A stretch of DNA of 32,047 bases, taken from NCBI GenBank assembly GCA_946403625.1, contig CAMJAP010000028.1, forward strand, positions 1 to 32,047, given 5' to 3'. Of the stretch, positions 16,854-25,003 are shown piece after piece. The stretch comes from an uncultured Lachnospiraceae bacterium (lineage in GTDB: Bacteria > Bacillota > Clostridia > Lachnospirales > Lachnospiraceae). Position 1 is the stretch's first letter. Each line of letters opens with the position of its first letter. The notes beneath the pieces were generated by a model that worked only from the letters and a program-made list of their open reading frames with translations, was not told the DNA's origin and did not search any database. Both the position numbers and the translations under genes were made by a program.

Positions 16854-18497
16854 ATGAAGAATTATGATTGCAACTGGGGAAACAGTTTAAAATCATTTCT
16901 GAAACAAAAGAATCAGGATAAACTTTTTCTTCAGCTTGATGAAAGCCGGGAAGGTGGTATTGTTTCCGGTAAAGGTTATATCTGTAACGATGACGGTAAG
17001 AACGAATATGTTTCCGCATTTGACTATCATGCAAAGGAAGTTCGTGATGTGCAGAAGGGTGAATTCCAGGGCGCGGATGCACTGATCATCTTTACCAAAA
17101 TGCAGACACTGTACGGCGCAAAGAATACCAGAACGATCCTTCCCGGATTGAAAGATCTGGATACGGCATGCAATGAACTGACTGCAATGGTAAAGGCAGC
17201 CGGCGGAATGACCGGTAATGCGGAACCGCCGAAGGCGACCAGCATCCCGGCAACTCCGAAGCCGTCCATACCGAAGGCAGCCGGACCGGTTCCGGTTCCC
17301 GAAGTACCTGCAGCAGCTCCGGCAGCACCTGCGGCACCCGCAGCGGCTCCCAAAGCAGCACCTGTAGCTCCGGTCGCTCCCGCAGCAGTGCCGAAAGCAG
17401 CAGCTCCGGCTCCGGCAGTACCGCCCACACCGGCTGTACCGACTCCGGCAACTGCAGCAACACCCGCAGCTCCGGCAGCACCTGCTGTTCCTGCAGCTCC
17501 GGCTCCGAAGAAGCCTTCCGAGTCTTACGAGCAGAAATTGAAGAAACTGGATATCATGCACGAATCCGGTATGTGTACCGATGAAGAGTACAAAGAGAAG
17601 AAACTGAAACTCATCTGCGATGACAAGGGTATGAGTTCCTTCTACGAAAAGATTCAGAAGATCTTTGTACTGAAGAAATCCGGTGTACTGAACGATACGG
17701 AATTTGACAGAAACAAGAACGAGATCGTAGATGCCTGCTTTGATCCGAGAGTAAACGATCTGAACACATTCCGCGACAATACGTCCAAGCTTCCGGTGAT
17801 CCTGATGAGCGAGCTGATCACTCCAGCAGAATACGATCAGAAGAAGTCAGTATTGCTCGACAGTGTTGCTTACAATCCGGCAGATTCCAATGAGTTGTTT
17901 ACATTGAAACTGCAGAAACTGCCGATCCTGGTAGAAGCAGAACTGATCCCGACGGAAGAGTTCGAAAGCGATAAGGCAGAGCTGAAGAAAATGCTTACGC
18001 CGCACCTTACCGACTCTATGGAAGTTTTGGATATGAAACTTTCCAGATGGCCGGCAATGGCGATCGCAGGTACCGCTACCAATGCGGAGTTTGACGAGCA
18101 GAGAAAGCACCTAATGAATGATGTGATGGGAATGAAATATTCCAATGAAGCATCTTTCAAGGAGAAGATCGATCGTCTGATCCGTATGCACCAGAAGGGC
18201 TGGGCAAACGATAATGAGTATCGTGCACATCGTGTGGCGATCCTCAAAGATGTGGAAGAGATGCAGGATTATGTACTGCGCACCAGATTATATATGGTCG
18301 CAAGAGACAGCCAGCTGATCACCGTAGAAGAATTCGAAGAGAAGAAGCAGGCGCTGATCGATGAGATCTTCGCACCGTACTCCAGCATGGATGAGTTCCA
18401 GGAGAAGGTTGGTATGCTGCTGAAACTCAAGGATGGCGGTATCATCACCGAGGACGAATTCAATACCCACAAGATGAAGTTGATGAACGATCTGTAA
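16854..18497 (+). CDS. Unknown protein with eight SHOCT-like repeats, copy 2
   Basis: Tandem paralog of the preceding gene, 547 residues, with the same three parts: N-terminal domain (1-118, CNWGNSLKSFL, the shared KGEFQGADAL and TILPGLKD), Ala/Pro/Val linker (119-222) and repeat block (225-547). The first repeat (225-260) differs from that of copy 1 at only three of 36 residues, while the linkers and later repeats differ much more. The gene starts 22 bases after copy 1 with a strong AAGGGGAGG site, so both come from one transcript and could form a hetero-oligomer. No enzyme motif is visible. A scaffold or polymerising role is only a guess from the repeat architecture. Confidence 0.85.
   Translation: MKNYDCNWGNSLKSFLKQKNQDKLFLQLDESREGGIVSGKGYICNDDGKNEYVSAFDYHAKEVRDVQKGEFQGADALIIFTKMQTLYGAKNTRTILPGLKDLDTACNELTAMVKAAGGMTGNAEPPKATSIPATPKPSIPKAAGPVPVPEVPAAAPAAPAAPAAAPKAAPVAPVAPAAVPKAAAPAPAVPPTPAVPTPATAATPAAPAAPAVPAAPAPKKPSESYEQKLKKLDIMHESGMCTDEEYKEKKLKLICDDKGMSSFYEKIQKIFVLKKSGVLNDTEFDRNKNEIVDACFDPRVNDLNTFRDNTSKLPVILMSELITPAEYDQKKSVLLDSVAYNPADSNELFTLKLQKLPILVEAELIPTEEFESDKAELKKMLTPHLTDSMEVLDMKLSRWPAMAIAGTATNAEFDEQRKHLMNDVMGMKYSNEASFKEKIDRLIRMHQKGWANDNEYRAHRVAILKDVEEMQDYVLRTRLYMVARDSQLITVEEFEEKKQALIDEIFAPYSSMDEFQEKVGMLLKLKDGGIITEDEFNTHKMKLMNDL
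17208..17519 (+). repeat. Ala/Pro-rich low-complexity linker in copy 2
   Basis: About 104 residues of Ala/Pro/Val/Thr. It occupies the same place as the linker of copy 1 but is not the same sequence, which suggests that composition and length rather than exact sequence are kept. Confidence 0.9.
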
Positions 18498-18521
18498 ATC
18501 AACGAGAACAGAATAAGGATG

Positions 18522-18557
18522 ACAGGCAGTGTGCAGAGATGCAGCTGCCTGTTTTTT
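18522..18557 (+). terminator. Terminator after the paralog pair
   Basis: ACAGGCAG (18522-18529) pairs perfectly with CTGCCTGT (18545-18552), followed by TTTTTT. It ends the two-gene unit. Confidence 0.92.
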
Positions 18558-18613
18558 GTTCTTTTGCAGAAAAGCAAAGCGCTTATTCGCTACTCGATTT
18601 TTTGGTTTGAATA

Positions 18614-18622
18614 TGGTATGAT
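18614..18622 (+). promoter_or_regulatory. Candidate extended -10 promoter
   Basis: TGGTATGAT, an extended -10 element with TATGAT at 18617-18622. No good -35 lies 16-18 bases upstream. The predicted transcript start (about 18629) would be within three bases of the next gene's ATG. Confidence 0.4.
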
Positions 18623-18631
18623 AGGCGATGT

Positions 18632-19984
18632 ATGAAAAAACTCTACGAAGACAAAATCACAAAATGGGATATCGTAAGTTTGGCGTTCTATATGCTTGTT
18701 TTTCTTGTGGTTGCCGGGTGGATCGCCATGCTGCAGCCTCTGGAGGATACGCCGCCTTTATACACCAATCCGCCCGATGAACATTCCCGTTATCTGATAC
18801 CATCGTATATCTGTAAATATCTGCGACTGCCAAACGGTTTGGAGCCGGAGGTACAGATTCCGTATTATGGGGGATCGTATGCTCTGTTTCCCGGATTATC
18901 TTATATTCTGATGGGACTGGTCATGCGGCTGGTTTCGGTATTTGGCGCCGGTGAGGGCGGGATGCTTCTGGCTGCCAGATCGGTAAATCTTTGCTTTGGG
19001 CTGTTGATGGCATTTTTTGTATGGCTTCTGGGAAGAAGGTTATTTACAGAGCGAGGAACACTATGGGCGTTTTGTTGTGGAATCATGTATCTTCCGCAGC
19101 AGTTATTTTTGCATACCTATGTCAATGTGGAATCGATGTGTATGCTCTCCATCGCGATCATGCTTTATGCTTTGGTGTGCATGAAACAGGACGGTGTGGA
19201 TCGGCGTAATTGCATTATTTTTTCCGTGGGTACGGTTTTGTGTACATTATCGTATTACAATGCCTACGGTTTTTTGGTGATCAGTGTACCCTGGTTTATT
19301 CTGTGCTTTGTCAAAAAAGAGAAGGACAAGAGCAGGTTGGAGACAAAGAAGATGTTTTCCTATGGCGGGCTGATCCTGCTGATATGGGGCGTATTGGCGG
19401 GCTGGTGGTTTGTCCGTAATGCGATATTACTTCATGGGGATGTCACCGGAATGAATACACTTCGCGAGCTGCAGACTGCTATCGGAGCCTATCGTGCACC
19501 GACGGCACAGGCCAGAGGGATCGGGATTGTCGGCATGCTTCGTGAAAATGATACCCTGTGGGAACTGTTCCGGGGCTTTGTAGCGGCTTACGGATCCCGT
19601 TCAGTCTATGCTGGCATCAAATACTATTATCTGTACGAGTTGTTTTTTGTGGTTGCGTTTCTCGGACTGCTCCTGCGGATTTGGATAAAGCGGAAAGAGA
19701 TCACAAGAGATACGGTGATCCGCCATATGCTTTTGCTGATCGGCTGCCTGATCACATTTTCCCTGTGGCTCTGGTATTGCTATACATCCGATTATCAGGT
19801 ACAGGGCCGTTATGTCTTGCCTTGCGTGATCCCACTGTATCTGTGGGTGACCCTCGGCTACGAAGCGATCTTACAGCGCATTCCCAAGATATCCAAGTAT
19901 GCGCTTTACCTGCCTGCGGCCTACAGCGTATTTATGCTGCTGTATTTCATTCTGAAAACCGCAATCCCCGCATATTTTCTGTAA
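18632..19984 (+). CDS. Multi-pass membrane protein, GT-C glycosyltransferase-like
   Basis: About ten hydrophobic membrane segments in 450 residues, the first near residues 17-34. The first outer loop carries PPDEHSRY (D49-E50), a position where GT-C fold sugar transferases (GT39, ArnT-like) and DUF2142 proteins keep an acidic pair. This suggests transfer of a sugar from a lipid carrier outside the membrane, but no further motif confirms it and the substrate is unknown. A conserved-looking tail is YTSDYQVQGRYVLPCVIPLYLWVTLGYEAI, with an aromatic QGRY seen in this group. No Shine-Dalgarno of useful strength is present. It is a single gene between a terminator and the REP-like element. Confidence 0.7.
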   Translation: MKKLYEDKITKWDIVSLAFYMLVFLVVAGWIAMLQPLEDTPPLYTNPPDEHSRYLIPSYICKYLRLPNGLEPEVQIPYYGGSYALFPGLSYILMGLVMRLVSVFGAGEGGMLLAARSVNLCFGLLMAFFVWLLGRRLFTERGTLWAFCCGIMYLPQQLFLHTYVNVESMCMLSIAIMLYALVCMKQDGVDRRNCIIFSVGTVLCTLSYYNAYGFLVISVPWFILCFVKKEKDKSRLETKKMFSYGGLILLIWGVLAGWWFVRNAILLHGDVTGMNTLRELQTAIGAYRAPTAQARGIGIVGMLRENDTLWELFRGFVAAYGSRSVYAGIKYYYLYELFFVVAFLGLLLRIWIKRKEITRDTVIRHMLLLIGCLITFSLWLWYCYTSDYQVQGRYVLPCVIPLYLWVTLGYEAILQRIPKISKYALYLPAAYSVFMLLYFILKTAIPAYFL

Positions 19985-20002
19985 AGAAGATTTTGCCGAG
20001 CT

Positions 20003-20029
20003 CAGACAAAAGAACCGTCCCCGTGTCTG
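20003..20029. repeat. REP-like palindromic element
   Basis: CAGACA (20003-20008) and TGTCTG (20024-20029) flank AAAGAACCGTCCCCG. I recall this sequence (AGACA...GAACCGTCCCCGTGTCT) as a recurrent intergenic repeat in many Clostridia and other Firmicutes genomes, often near REP-associated tyrosine transposases. Recognition is from memory; no transposase lies in the window. Confidence 0.6.
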
Positions 20030-20123
20030 CTGTCTAAGGAAACCTTCCTGAGATGAATTCTGTTCACGCGAAAAGAAATGCCGTTCACACAAAAATATGA
20101 CTTGTCGGAGCGAAAGAGGGTAT

Positions 20124-20387
20124 ATGGTAATCTGCGTAGTGATCAACTATGTGACATTATTTCGAAAAGTGTTTAAAACCGATGCACTTGGTAAAAGAAT
20201 AGGACTTTTTGTGATTTTGGGAATCGGACTCATTGTATTTCTGGTTGGGCTGGTTTCGGTTTCGGTCATACAAGAGTCTCTGGGGGATTTTAATATACAT
20301 ACCTTTAACGCTTATTATCGATTTCAGATATTTATGGTGATCACAATCATATTGCAAAGAGCCTGCAGAGATTTTTGGGAGGATTGA
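20124..20387 (+). CDS. Possible small membrane protein
   Basis: Unrecognised reading frame of 87 residues from ATG 20124. It has one clear membrane segment (about residues 26-49, rich in Ile, Leu, Val and Gly) and a second, shorter hydrophobic stretch (about 66-78), ending in RACRDFWED. AGAGGG at 20115-20120 is close (three bases) to the ATG; an in-frame ATG at 20097 lacks any ribosome site. The base composition is more AT-rich than the flanking genes. It could be real or a leftover of a decayed gene; the 480-base stretch between the membrane gene and the tRNA otherwise holds only the REP-like element and a pair of short direct repeats. Confidence 0.4.
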   Translation: MVICVVINYVTLFRKVFKTDALGKRIGLFVILGIGLIVFLVGLVSVSVIQESLGDFNIHTFNAYYRFQIFMVITIILQRACRDFWED

Positions 20388-20427
20388 GGGAACCGCTTTG
20401 ACACTCGTTGTCAACATAAAAAAGTGC

Positions 20428-20456
20428 TTGCAATTTATCGGAGAGTTTCGTATAAT
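20428..20456 (+). promoter_or_regulatory. tRNA-Thr promoter
   Basis: TTGCAA (20428-20433) and TATAAT (20451-20456) with a 17-base spacer, ending ten bases before the mature tRNA. Confidence 0.85.
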
Positions 20457-20466
20457 AATTTTTGCT

Positions 20467-20539
20467 GCTGGAATAGCTCAGTCGGTAGAGCACTTCACTC
20501 GTAATGAAGGGGTCGAGAGTTCAAGTCTCTTTTCCAGCT
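20467..20539 (+). tRNA. tRNA-Thr (anticodon CGU)
   Basis: Cloverleaf with a perfect seven-pair acceptor (GCTGGAA/TTCCAGC), D arm GCTC/GAGC, anticodon arm CTTCA/TGAAG with loop CTCGTAA (anticodon CGT, reading ACG), variable GGGTC, and T arm GAGAG-TTCAAGT-CTCTT. The discriminator is T and CCA is not encoded. Confidence 0.96.
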
Positions 20540-20544
20540 GAAAG

Positions 20545-20572
20545 AACCGTATCGTAGAGATGCGGTTTTTTT
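20545..20572 (+). terminator. Terminator after tRNA-Thr
   Basis: AACCGTATC pairs with GATGCGGTT (one G-U) followed by a run of T residues to 20572. The tRNA is thus a single-gene unit. Confidence 0.88.
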
Positions 20573-20702
20573 GTTAAGAGTAGACAAAAAAGAGAGCGAA
20601 AAAAGTGTTTCCTATTTTATCGGTTTTGTGGTAATATAGGGAACGCATGAACTTATAATGTTCAAAATGAGACCTGAACATAAAGAAGAGAGGAAGCTTG
20701 TT

Positions 20703-23396
20703 ATGGAGAAGTACGGAGTCAATCAATTACGAAAGATGTTCCTGGAGTTCTTTGAGAGCAAAGACCATCTGTCGATGAACAGCTTTTCGCTGGTGCCGCA
20801 CAATGATAATTCCCTGTTGATCATCAACTCGGGTATGGCACCGCTGAAGCCTTATTTTACCGGGCAGGAAGTACCGCCCAGACGCCGGGTGACCACATGC
20901 CAGAAGTGCGTGCGTACCGGTGATATCGAGAATGTCGGAAAGACTGCAAGACATCTGACCTTTTTTGAAATGCTTGGTAATTTCTCCTTTGGTGATTATT
21001 TTAAGCATGAGTCTTTGAAGTGGAGCTGGGAGTTTCTGACCGAAGTGGTAGGCCTGGATCCGGAGCGTCTGTATCCGTCCATCTATTTTGAAGATGACGA
21101 AGCAGCAAAGATCTGGACCGATGAGATCGGCGTACCGGCTGAGAAGATCACGAAGTTTTATCGTGATGAGAACGGCAAGTGCGATAACTTCTGGGAGCAT
21201 GGCGAGGGACCTTGCGGACCGTGCTCTGAGATTTATTATGACCGTGGTATCAAGTACGGCTGCGGTAAGCCGGATTGTAAGGTGGGCTGCGAGTGCGACC
21301 GTTTCATGGAAGTATGGAACAACGTATTCTCCCAGTATAACAATGACGGTAAGGGCAATTATACCGATCTGATCCAGAAGAATATCGATACCGGTATGGG
21401 TCTGGAGCGTCTGGCAGTAGTTGTACAGGACGTTGATTCCGTATTTGACGTGGATACTATGAAAGCCATTCGTGATAAGGTTTGCGAGATGGCTGGTGTT
21501 ACCTATCAGACCGACGAGAAGAAGGATGTATCCATCCGTCTGATCACCGATCATATCCGTTCCGCGACCTTTATGATCTCCGACGGGATTACCTGTTCCA
21601 ATGTGGGACGCGGCTATGTGCTTCGTCGAATCATCCGTCGTGCGGCTCGTCACGGCAGATTGCTTGGTATCGAAGGCGTATTCCTTGCAAAGCTGGCGGA
21701 GACCGTGATCGAAGGCAGCAAGGACGGTTATCCGGAACTGGAAGAGAAGAAAGACTTTATCCTGAACAACCTTCGTCAGGAAGAGAATCAGTTCGCACGT
21801 ACCATTGACCAGGGTATTGCAGTGCTGAATGATATGGAAGCAGCAATGCAGGCAGAGGGCGCAAAGGAACTGAAGGGCGCAGATGCATTCAAATTGTATG
21901 ATACCTACGGATTCCCGCTGGATCTGACCACGGAAATCCTGGAGGAGAAGGGCTATACCGTAGATCAGGCCGGCTTTGATGCTGCCATGAAAGAGCAGAA
22001 GGAAAGAGCACGCGGTGCAAGAAAGCAGGTGCGTCTGCTCGGCAATGAAAAGACGGTTTATGAGCAGATGGACGCAACCAAGAATTCTAAGTTCATCGGC
22101 TATGACCGCTTAGAGAGCGAAGCAAAGATCATTGCTATGGCTCAGGTATTTACCGATGAAGAAAAAGATAATGACGAGAGTCTGGAAGATACCATTGCAG
22201 AAGTACTGACCGATGGTATGCGCGGTGCGATCATTACCGATGAGACTCCGTTCTACGGCACTATGGGTGGTCAGATCGGCGATAAGGGTGTGATCGAGAC
22301 CGCAGGTGCAACCTTTGTGGTAGAGGAAACACAGCATGTAGCAGGTTCCAAGATCGCACACATCGGTGTTGTGACCAAAGGTATGATCCGCGACGGTGAG
22401 ACCGTGACGATGAAGGTGGACGCAAAGAACCGTACCCGTACCTGCCAGAACCACAGTGCAACTCACTTGCTGCAGAAGGCGCTGCGTGATGTGCTGGGCA
22501 GCCATGTAGAGCAGAAGGGTTCCTATCAGGATCCGGAGCGTACCCGTTTTGACTTCAGCCATTTCCAGGCGATGACACCGGAAGAACTGGCACAGGTAGA
22601 GCGCATCGTAAATGAGAAGATCTCCGAGAACCTGCCGGTAGTGACCAAACTGATGAGCATTGAAGATGCAAGAAAGACCGGTGCAATGGCACTGTTTGGC
22701 GAGAAGTACGGTTCGGAAGTACGCGTGGTAGATATGGGCGGCTATTCCGTAGAACTTTGCGGTGGTACGCATGTAGCATCCACCGGTACGATCTCTGCAT
22801 TCAAGATCGTATCCGAATCCGGTATTGCAGCCGGTGTACGTCGTATTGAAGCAATCACCGGACAGGCAGTATTTGATTATTATCGTGAAGTAGAAGCACA
22901 GCTGAAGCAGGCGGCAGCACTCGTAAAGGGCCAGCTGAATGAAGTGCCGGACAAGATCGCGCATCTGCAGGCAGAGGTGAAGAGCCTGAATTCCGAGATC
23001 GCATCCTTAAAGAGCAAAGCAGCAGGCTCGGCTCTGGGCAGCGTAGATAATGATATCAAAGAAGTTAAGGGCGTGAAGTTCCTGGCGAAGGCGGTGGAAG
23101 GCGTGGATATGAACGGCCTGCGTGATCTGGGCGATCAGCTCAAGGATAAAGTGGCTGACGGTGTGATCGTACTGGCATCCAATGCAGACGGTAAGGTAAA
23201 CCTGATCGCTATGGCGCAGGATGCAGCCATCAAGAAGGGTGCACATGCAGGAAACCTGATCAAAGCGATCGCCGGTCTGGTTGGCGGCGGCGGCGGTGGA
23301 AAGCCGCAGATGGCACAGGCAGGCGGTAAGAATCCGGCCGGTATTGCAGATGCACTGAAAGAAGCAGAGGCTGCACTGAACGGGCAGCTTGGCTGA
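20703..23396 (+). CDS. alaS: Alanine-tRNA ligase
   Basis: Class II synthetase that charges tRNA-Ala and clears Ser/Gly mischarging. From ATG 20703 it has 897 residues, beginning MEKYGVNQLRKMFLEFFESK, the family N-terminus, with AGAGGAAG at 20689-20696; an ATG at 20658 would add 15 unrelated residues. The editing site Zn ligands are all present: H584-SATH588 and C686-GGTH690. The C-terminal C-Ala domain ends in a Gly-rich GGGGGGKP stretch and the helical tail. A likely -10 (TGGTAATAT ending at 20637) gives a leader of only about 60 bases, too short for a T-box riboswitch. Confidence 0.98.
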   Translation: MEKYGVNQLRKMFLEFFESKDHLSMNSFSLVPHNDNSLLIINSGMAPLKPYFTGQEVPPRRRVTTCQKCVRTGDIENVGKTARHLTFFEMLGNFSFGDYFKHESLKWSWEFLTEVVGLDPERLYPSIYFEDDEAAKIWTDEIGVPAEKITKFYRDENGKCDNFWEHGEGPCGPCSEIYYDRGIKYGCGKPDCKVGCECDRFMEVWNNVFSQYNNDGKGNYTDLIQKNIDTGMGLERLAVVVQDVDSVFDVDTMKAIRDKVCEMAGVTYQTDEKKDVSIRLITDHIRSATFMISDGITCSNVGRGYVLRRIIRRAARHGRLLGIEGVFLAKLAETVIEGSKDGYPELEEKKDFILNNLRQEENQFARTIDQGIAVLNDMEAAMQAEGAKELKGADAFKLYDTYGFPLDLTTEILEEKGYTVDQAGFDAAMKEQKERARGARKQVRLLGNEKTVYEQMDATKNSKFIGYDRLESEAKIIAMAQVFTDEEKDNDESLEDTIAEVLTDGMRGAIITDETPFYGTMGGQIGDKGVIETAGATFVVEETQHVAGSKIAHIGVVTKGMIRDGETVTMKVDAKNRTRTCQNHSATHLLQKALRDVLGSHVEQKGSYQDPERTRFDFSHFQAMTPEELAQVERIVNEKISENLPVVTKLMSIEDARKTGAMALFGEKYGSEVRVVDMGGYSVELCGGTHVASTGTISAFKIVSESGIAAGVRRIEAITGQAVFDYYREVEAQLKQAAALVKGQLNEVPDKIAHLQAEVKSLNSEIASLKSKAAGSALGSVDNDIKEVKGVKFLAKAVEGVDMNGLRDLGDQLKDKVADGVIVLASNADGKVNLIAMAQDAAIKKGAHAGNLIKAIAGLVGGGGGGKPQMAQAGGKNPAGIADALKEAEAALNGQLG

Positions 23397-24526
23397 TGCT
23401 GGTCAAAAAGATTTCGTATTATGATGAATTTCAATGTCTGATGGGGGAGTGTCCGCAGAGTTGCTGTAAAGGCTGGCGGATTCCCCTGGATGACAAAGCG
23501 ATACGCAGATTTCGCAACGAGAAAGGGCTGTGGGGAATGCGGCTGAGAGCGGCGATGCACGGAAAGGTGCAGCCGTCGTTTTCGCCATACTGTTTCCGAT
23601 GTCCTTTTTTGCGTTTGGACGGAAAATGCGGGATGCAGATCAAGAAGGGCGAAGATTATCTGGCGGAGATCTGCAGGACCTATCCGCGCATTCGTTTTTG
23701 CCCGGGACCCTATACGGAACTGCAGCTGGATCTTTCATGTGTTCATGTGGCGGAATTGTTTTTAAAGCATCAGGAAGATCAGTTCTTTGTAGAGGAGGAA
23801 TCCGAAGAAGAGCAGGAACAGACCGGCGATAACGATGACGCTCTGTATCTGGAGGCGTTGGAGGAAAGCCGTCGTCAGCTGACATCGGTGATGACGGAGG
23901 CATCGGCGGAAGGCGACGGTGAAGTGCTGAATGAGGCATTGAAAAACATCGTTGCATATGCTGCGACCGTTCAGGACAAAATGATGCGGGAAGGGATCGC
24001 GGAACCGGAAGCTTTGCGAACCGGTTTTGAACTTTCGGAAGAAACGGAGTGGCTGCCGGATTGTTTTCCGCTTCCGATCGCGCTGATCAACCAATTGATG
24101 AGTACGGATTTTTATCAGGACGGAATGCAGTATGTGTTGCCGTTATTATACAAACTGTGTCGGATGTATTATAAGCATTTTGACAAGCTGAGTTATGAAG
24201 ACGGCGAAAAGGAATGGCAGCGGCTGTTTCAAAAACATATTGCAAAAGATCCGGGGCGTGTGAAGATGTACGGGGCTTATTACAATTCCCATTTGCTCCG
24301 CACCTATATGGAATGTTATGAGGATTACAGTTTTTTGAAACACACGATGGACGGAGTGATCGGACTGAATGTGATCATGCTGTTTGAGGTGCTGTGGCGC
24401 GAGAAATACGGATCCCTAAGCGATCGTGATCTGGCAAAGATCATATCGGTATGCGAAAGACGGGTATATCACAACGAAGTGGTGGAAAAAGAGATGATGA
24501 AGATGATCATGAAGGAAAAACGGTGA
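23396..24526 (+). CDS. FliB-like Cys-rich protein (flagellin lysine-N-methylase family)
   Basis: 376 residues; start ATG shares one base with the alaS stop (TGATG), so it is coupled to alaS. The N-terminal half has a metal- or Fe-S-binding Cys set: C14, C19, C23, C24 (CLMGECPQSCCKGWRIPL), then SPYCFRCPFL, KCGMQI and a later CRTYPRIRFCPGPY. This pattern is that of the CxxCxxCC/YkgJ-like family usually labelled FliB, which in Salmonella methylates flagellin lysines. No flagellar gene is in the window, and FliB-type proteins are common in Clostridia without that context, so the label names the family rather than a proven activity. A Glu-rich stretch near 130-150 separates the halves. Confidence 0.8.
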   Translation: MLVKKISYYDEFQCLMGECPQSCCKGWRIPLDDKAIRRFRNEKGLWGMRLRAAMHGKVQPSFSPYCFRCPFLRLDGKCGMQIKKGEDYLAEICRTYPRIRFCPGPYTELQLDLSCVHVAELFLKHQEDQFFVEEESEEEQEQTGDNDDALYLEALEESRRQLTSVMTEASAEGDGEVLNEALKNIVAYAATVQDKMMREGIAEPEALRTGFELSEETEWLPDCFPLPIALINQLMSTDFYQDGMQYVLPLLYKLCRMYYKHFDKLSYEDGEKEWQRLFQKHIAKDPGRVKMYGAYYNSHLLRTYMECYEDYSFLKHTMDGVIGLNVIMLFEVLWREKYGSLSDRDLAKIISVCERRVYHNEVVEKEMMKMIMKEKR

Positions 24527-24550
24527 TCGGACGCTGCTAAGAAAAAGCGC

Positions 24551-24579
24551 TTGACGGATGCGACCATAGCGTATATAAT
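24551..24579 (+). promoter_or_regulatory. Promoter for rpsU
   Basis: TTGACG (24551-24556) and TATAAT (24574-24579) with a 17-base spacer, placed about 50 bases before the rpsU start codon. Confidence 0.88.
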
Positions 24580-24631
24580 ATCAATTGCTTGTGAAAAAAC
24601 GAATCTTACGGCTGAGGGGAGGTTGAGTCTG

Positions 24632-24808
24632 GTGTCGAAGATCGAAGTAAAGCCGAATGAGGATCTGGATGCAGCACTGCGTCGTTTTAAGAGAAGCTGT
24701 GCAAAGGCAGGAATCCAGCAGGAGATCCGCAAACGCGAGCACTACGAGAAACCGAGTGTAAAGCGGAAAAAGAAATCCGAAGCAGCTAGAAAGCGCAAAT
24801 ATAACTAA
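24632..24808 (+). CDS. rpsU: 30S ribosomal protein S21
   Basis: Ribosomal protein S21, 58 residues from a GTG at 24632 ([22 protein letters not shown]), the usual length for the family; the C-terminus is Lys/Arg-rich ([15 protein letters not shown]). GGGGAGG near 24616-24622 sits at the right distance for the GTG. An in-frame upstream TTG at 24551 is part of the -35 box and cannot be a start. It is transcribed alone, with its own promoter and terminator; the usual neighbour yqeY is missing. Confidence 0.97.
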   Translation: MSKIEVKPNEDLDAALRRFKRSCAKAGIQQEIRKREHYEKPSVKRKKKSEAARKRKYN

Positions 24809-24834
24809 TCTGATTAGTTTCAAAAGGATTTATA

Positions 24835-24865
24835 AAAGAATGTCGCAAAACGGCATTCTTTTTTT
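24835..24865 (+). terminator. Terminator after rpsU
   Basis: AAAGAATGTCG (24835-24845) pairs with CGGCATTCTTT (24851-24861, one G-U) around CAAAA, followed by a T run to 24865. Confidence 0.92.
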
Positions 24866-25003
24866 GTGGGTTTTAAGGAGAAAATTAAAGAATTTATGGA
24901 TTATTTAGATGTTATGTCATCTTGAAGATAAGGATATCTTGTGTTATCCTACAATAGTTGTGCCAAGATATGGTAATTGCAGAGCGGAAAGGTTCAAAAC
25001 TCT

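Noticed and set aside
16893..17561. Minus-strand Cys/Arg-rich frame opposite the second paralog
   Set aside because: Same artefact of the Ala/Pro linker; no start signals.
19558..20037. Plus-strand frame of 159 codons ending in KRTVPVSAV
   Set aside because: Overlaps the GT-C gene out of frame, and its end is a translation of the REP-like element.
20573..20702. T-box riboswitch before alaS
   Set aside because: The promoter leaves only about 60 bases of leader, with no specifier-loop, antiterminator or terminator structure. Short TGAAC/GTTCA repeats near 20647-20680 are too weak to support a switch.
24551..24631. N-terminally longer rpsU from TTG at 24551
   Set aside because: That TTG is part of the TTGACG -35 box, and the extra residues are not found in S21.
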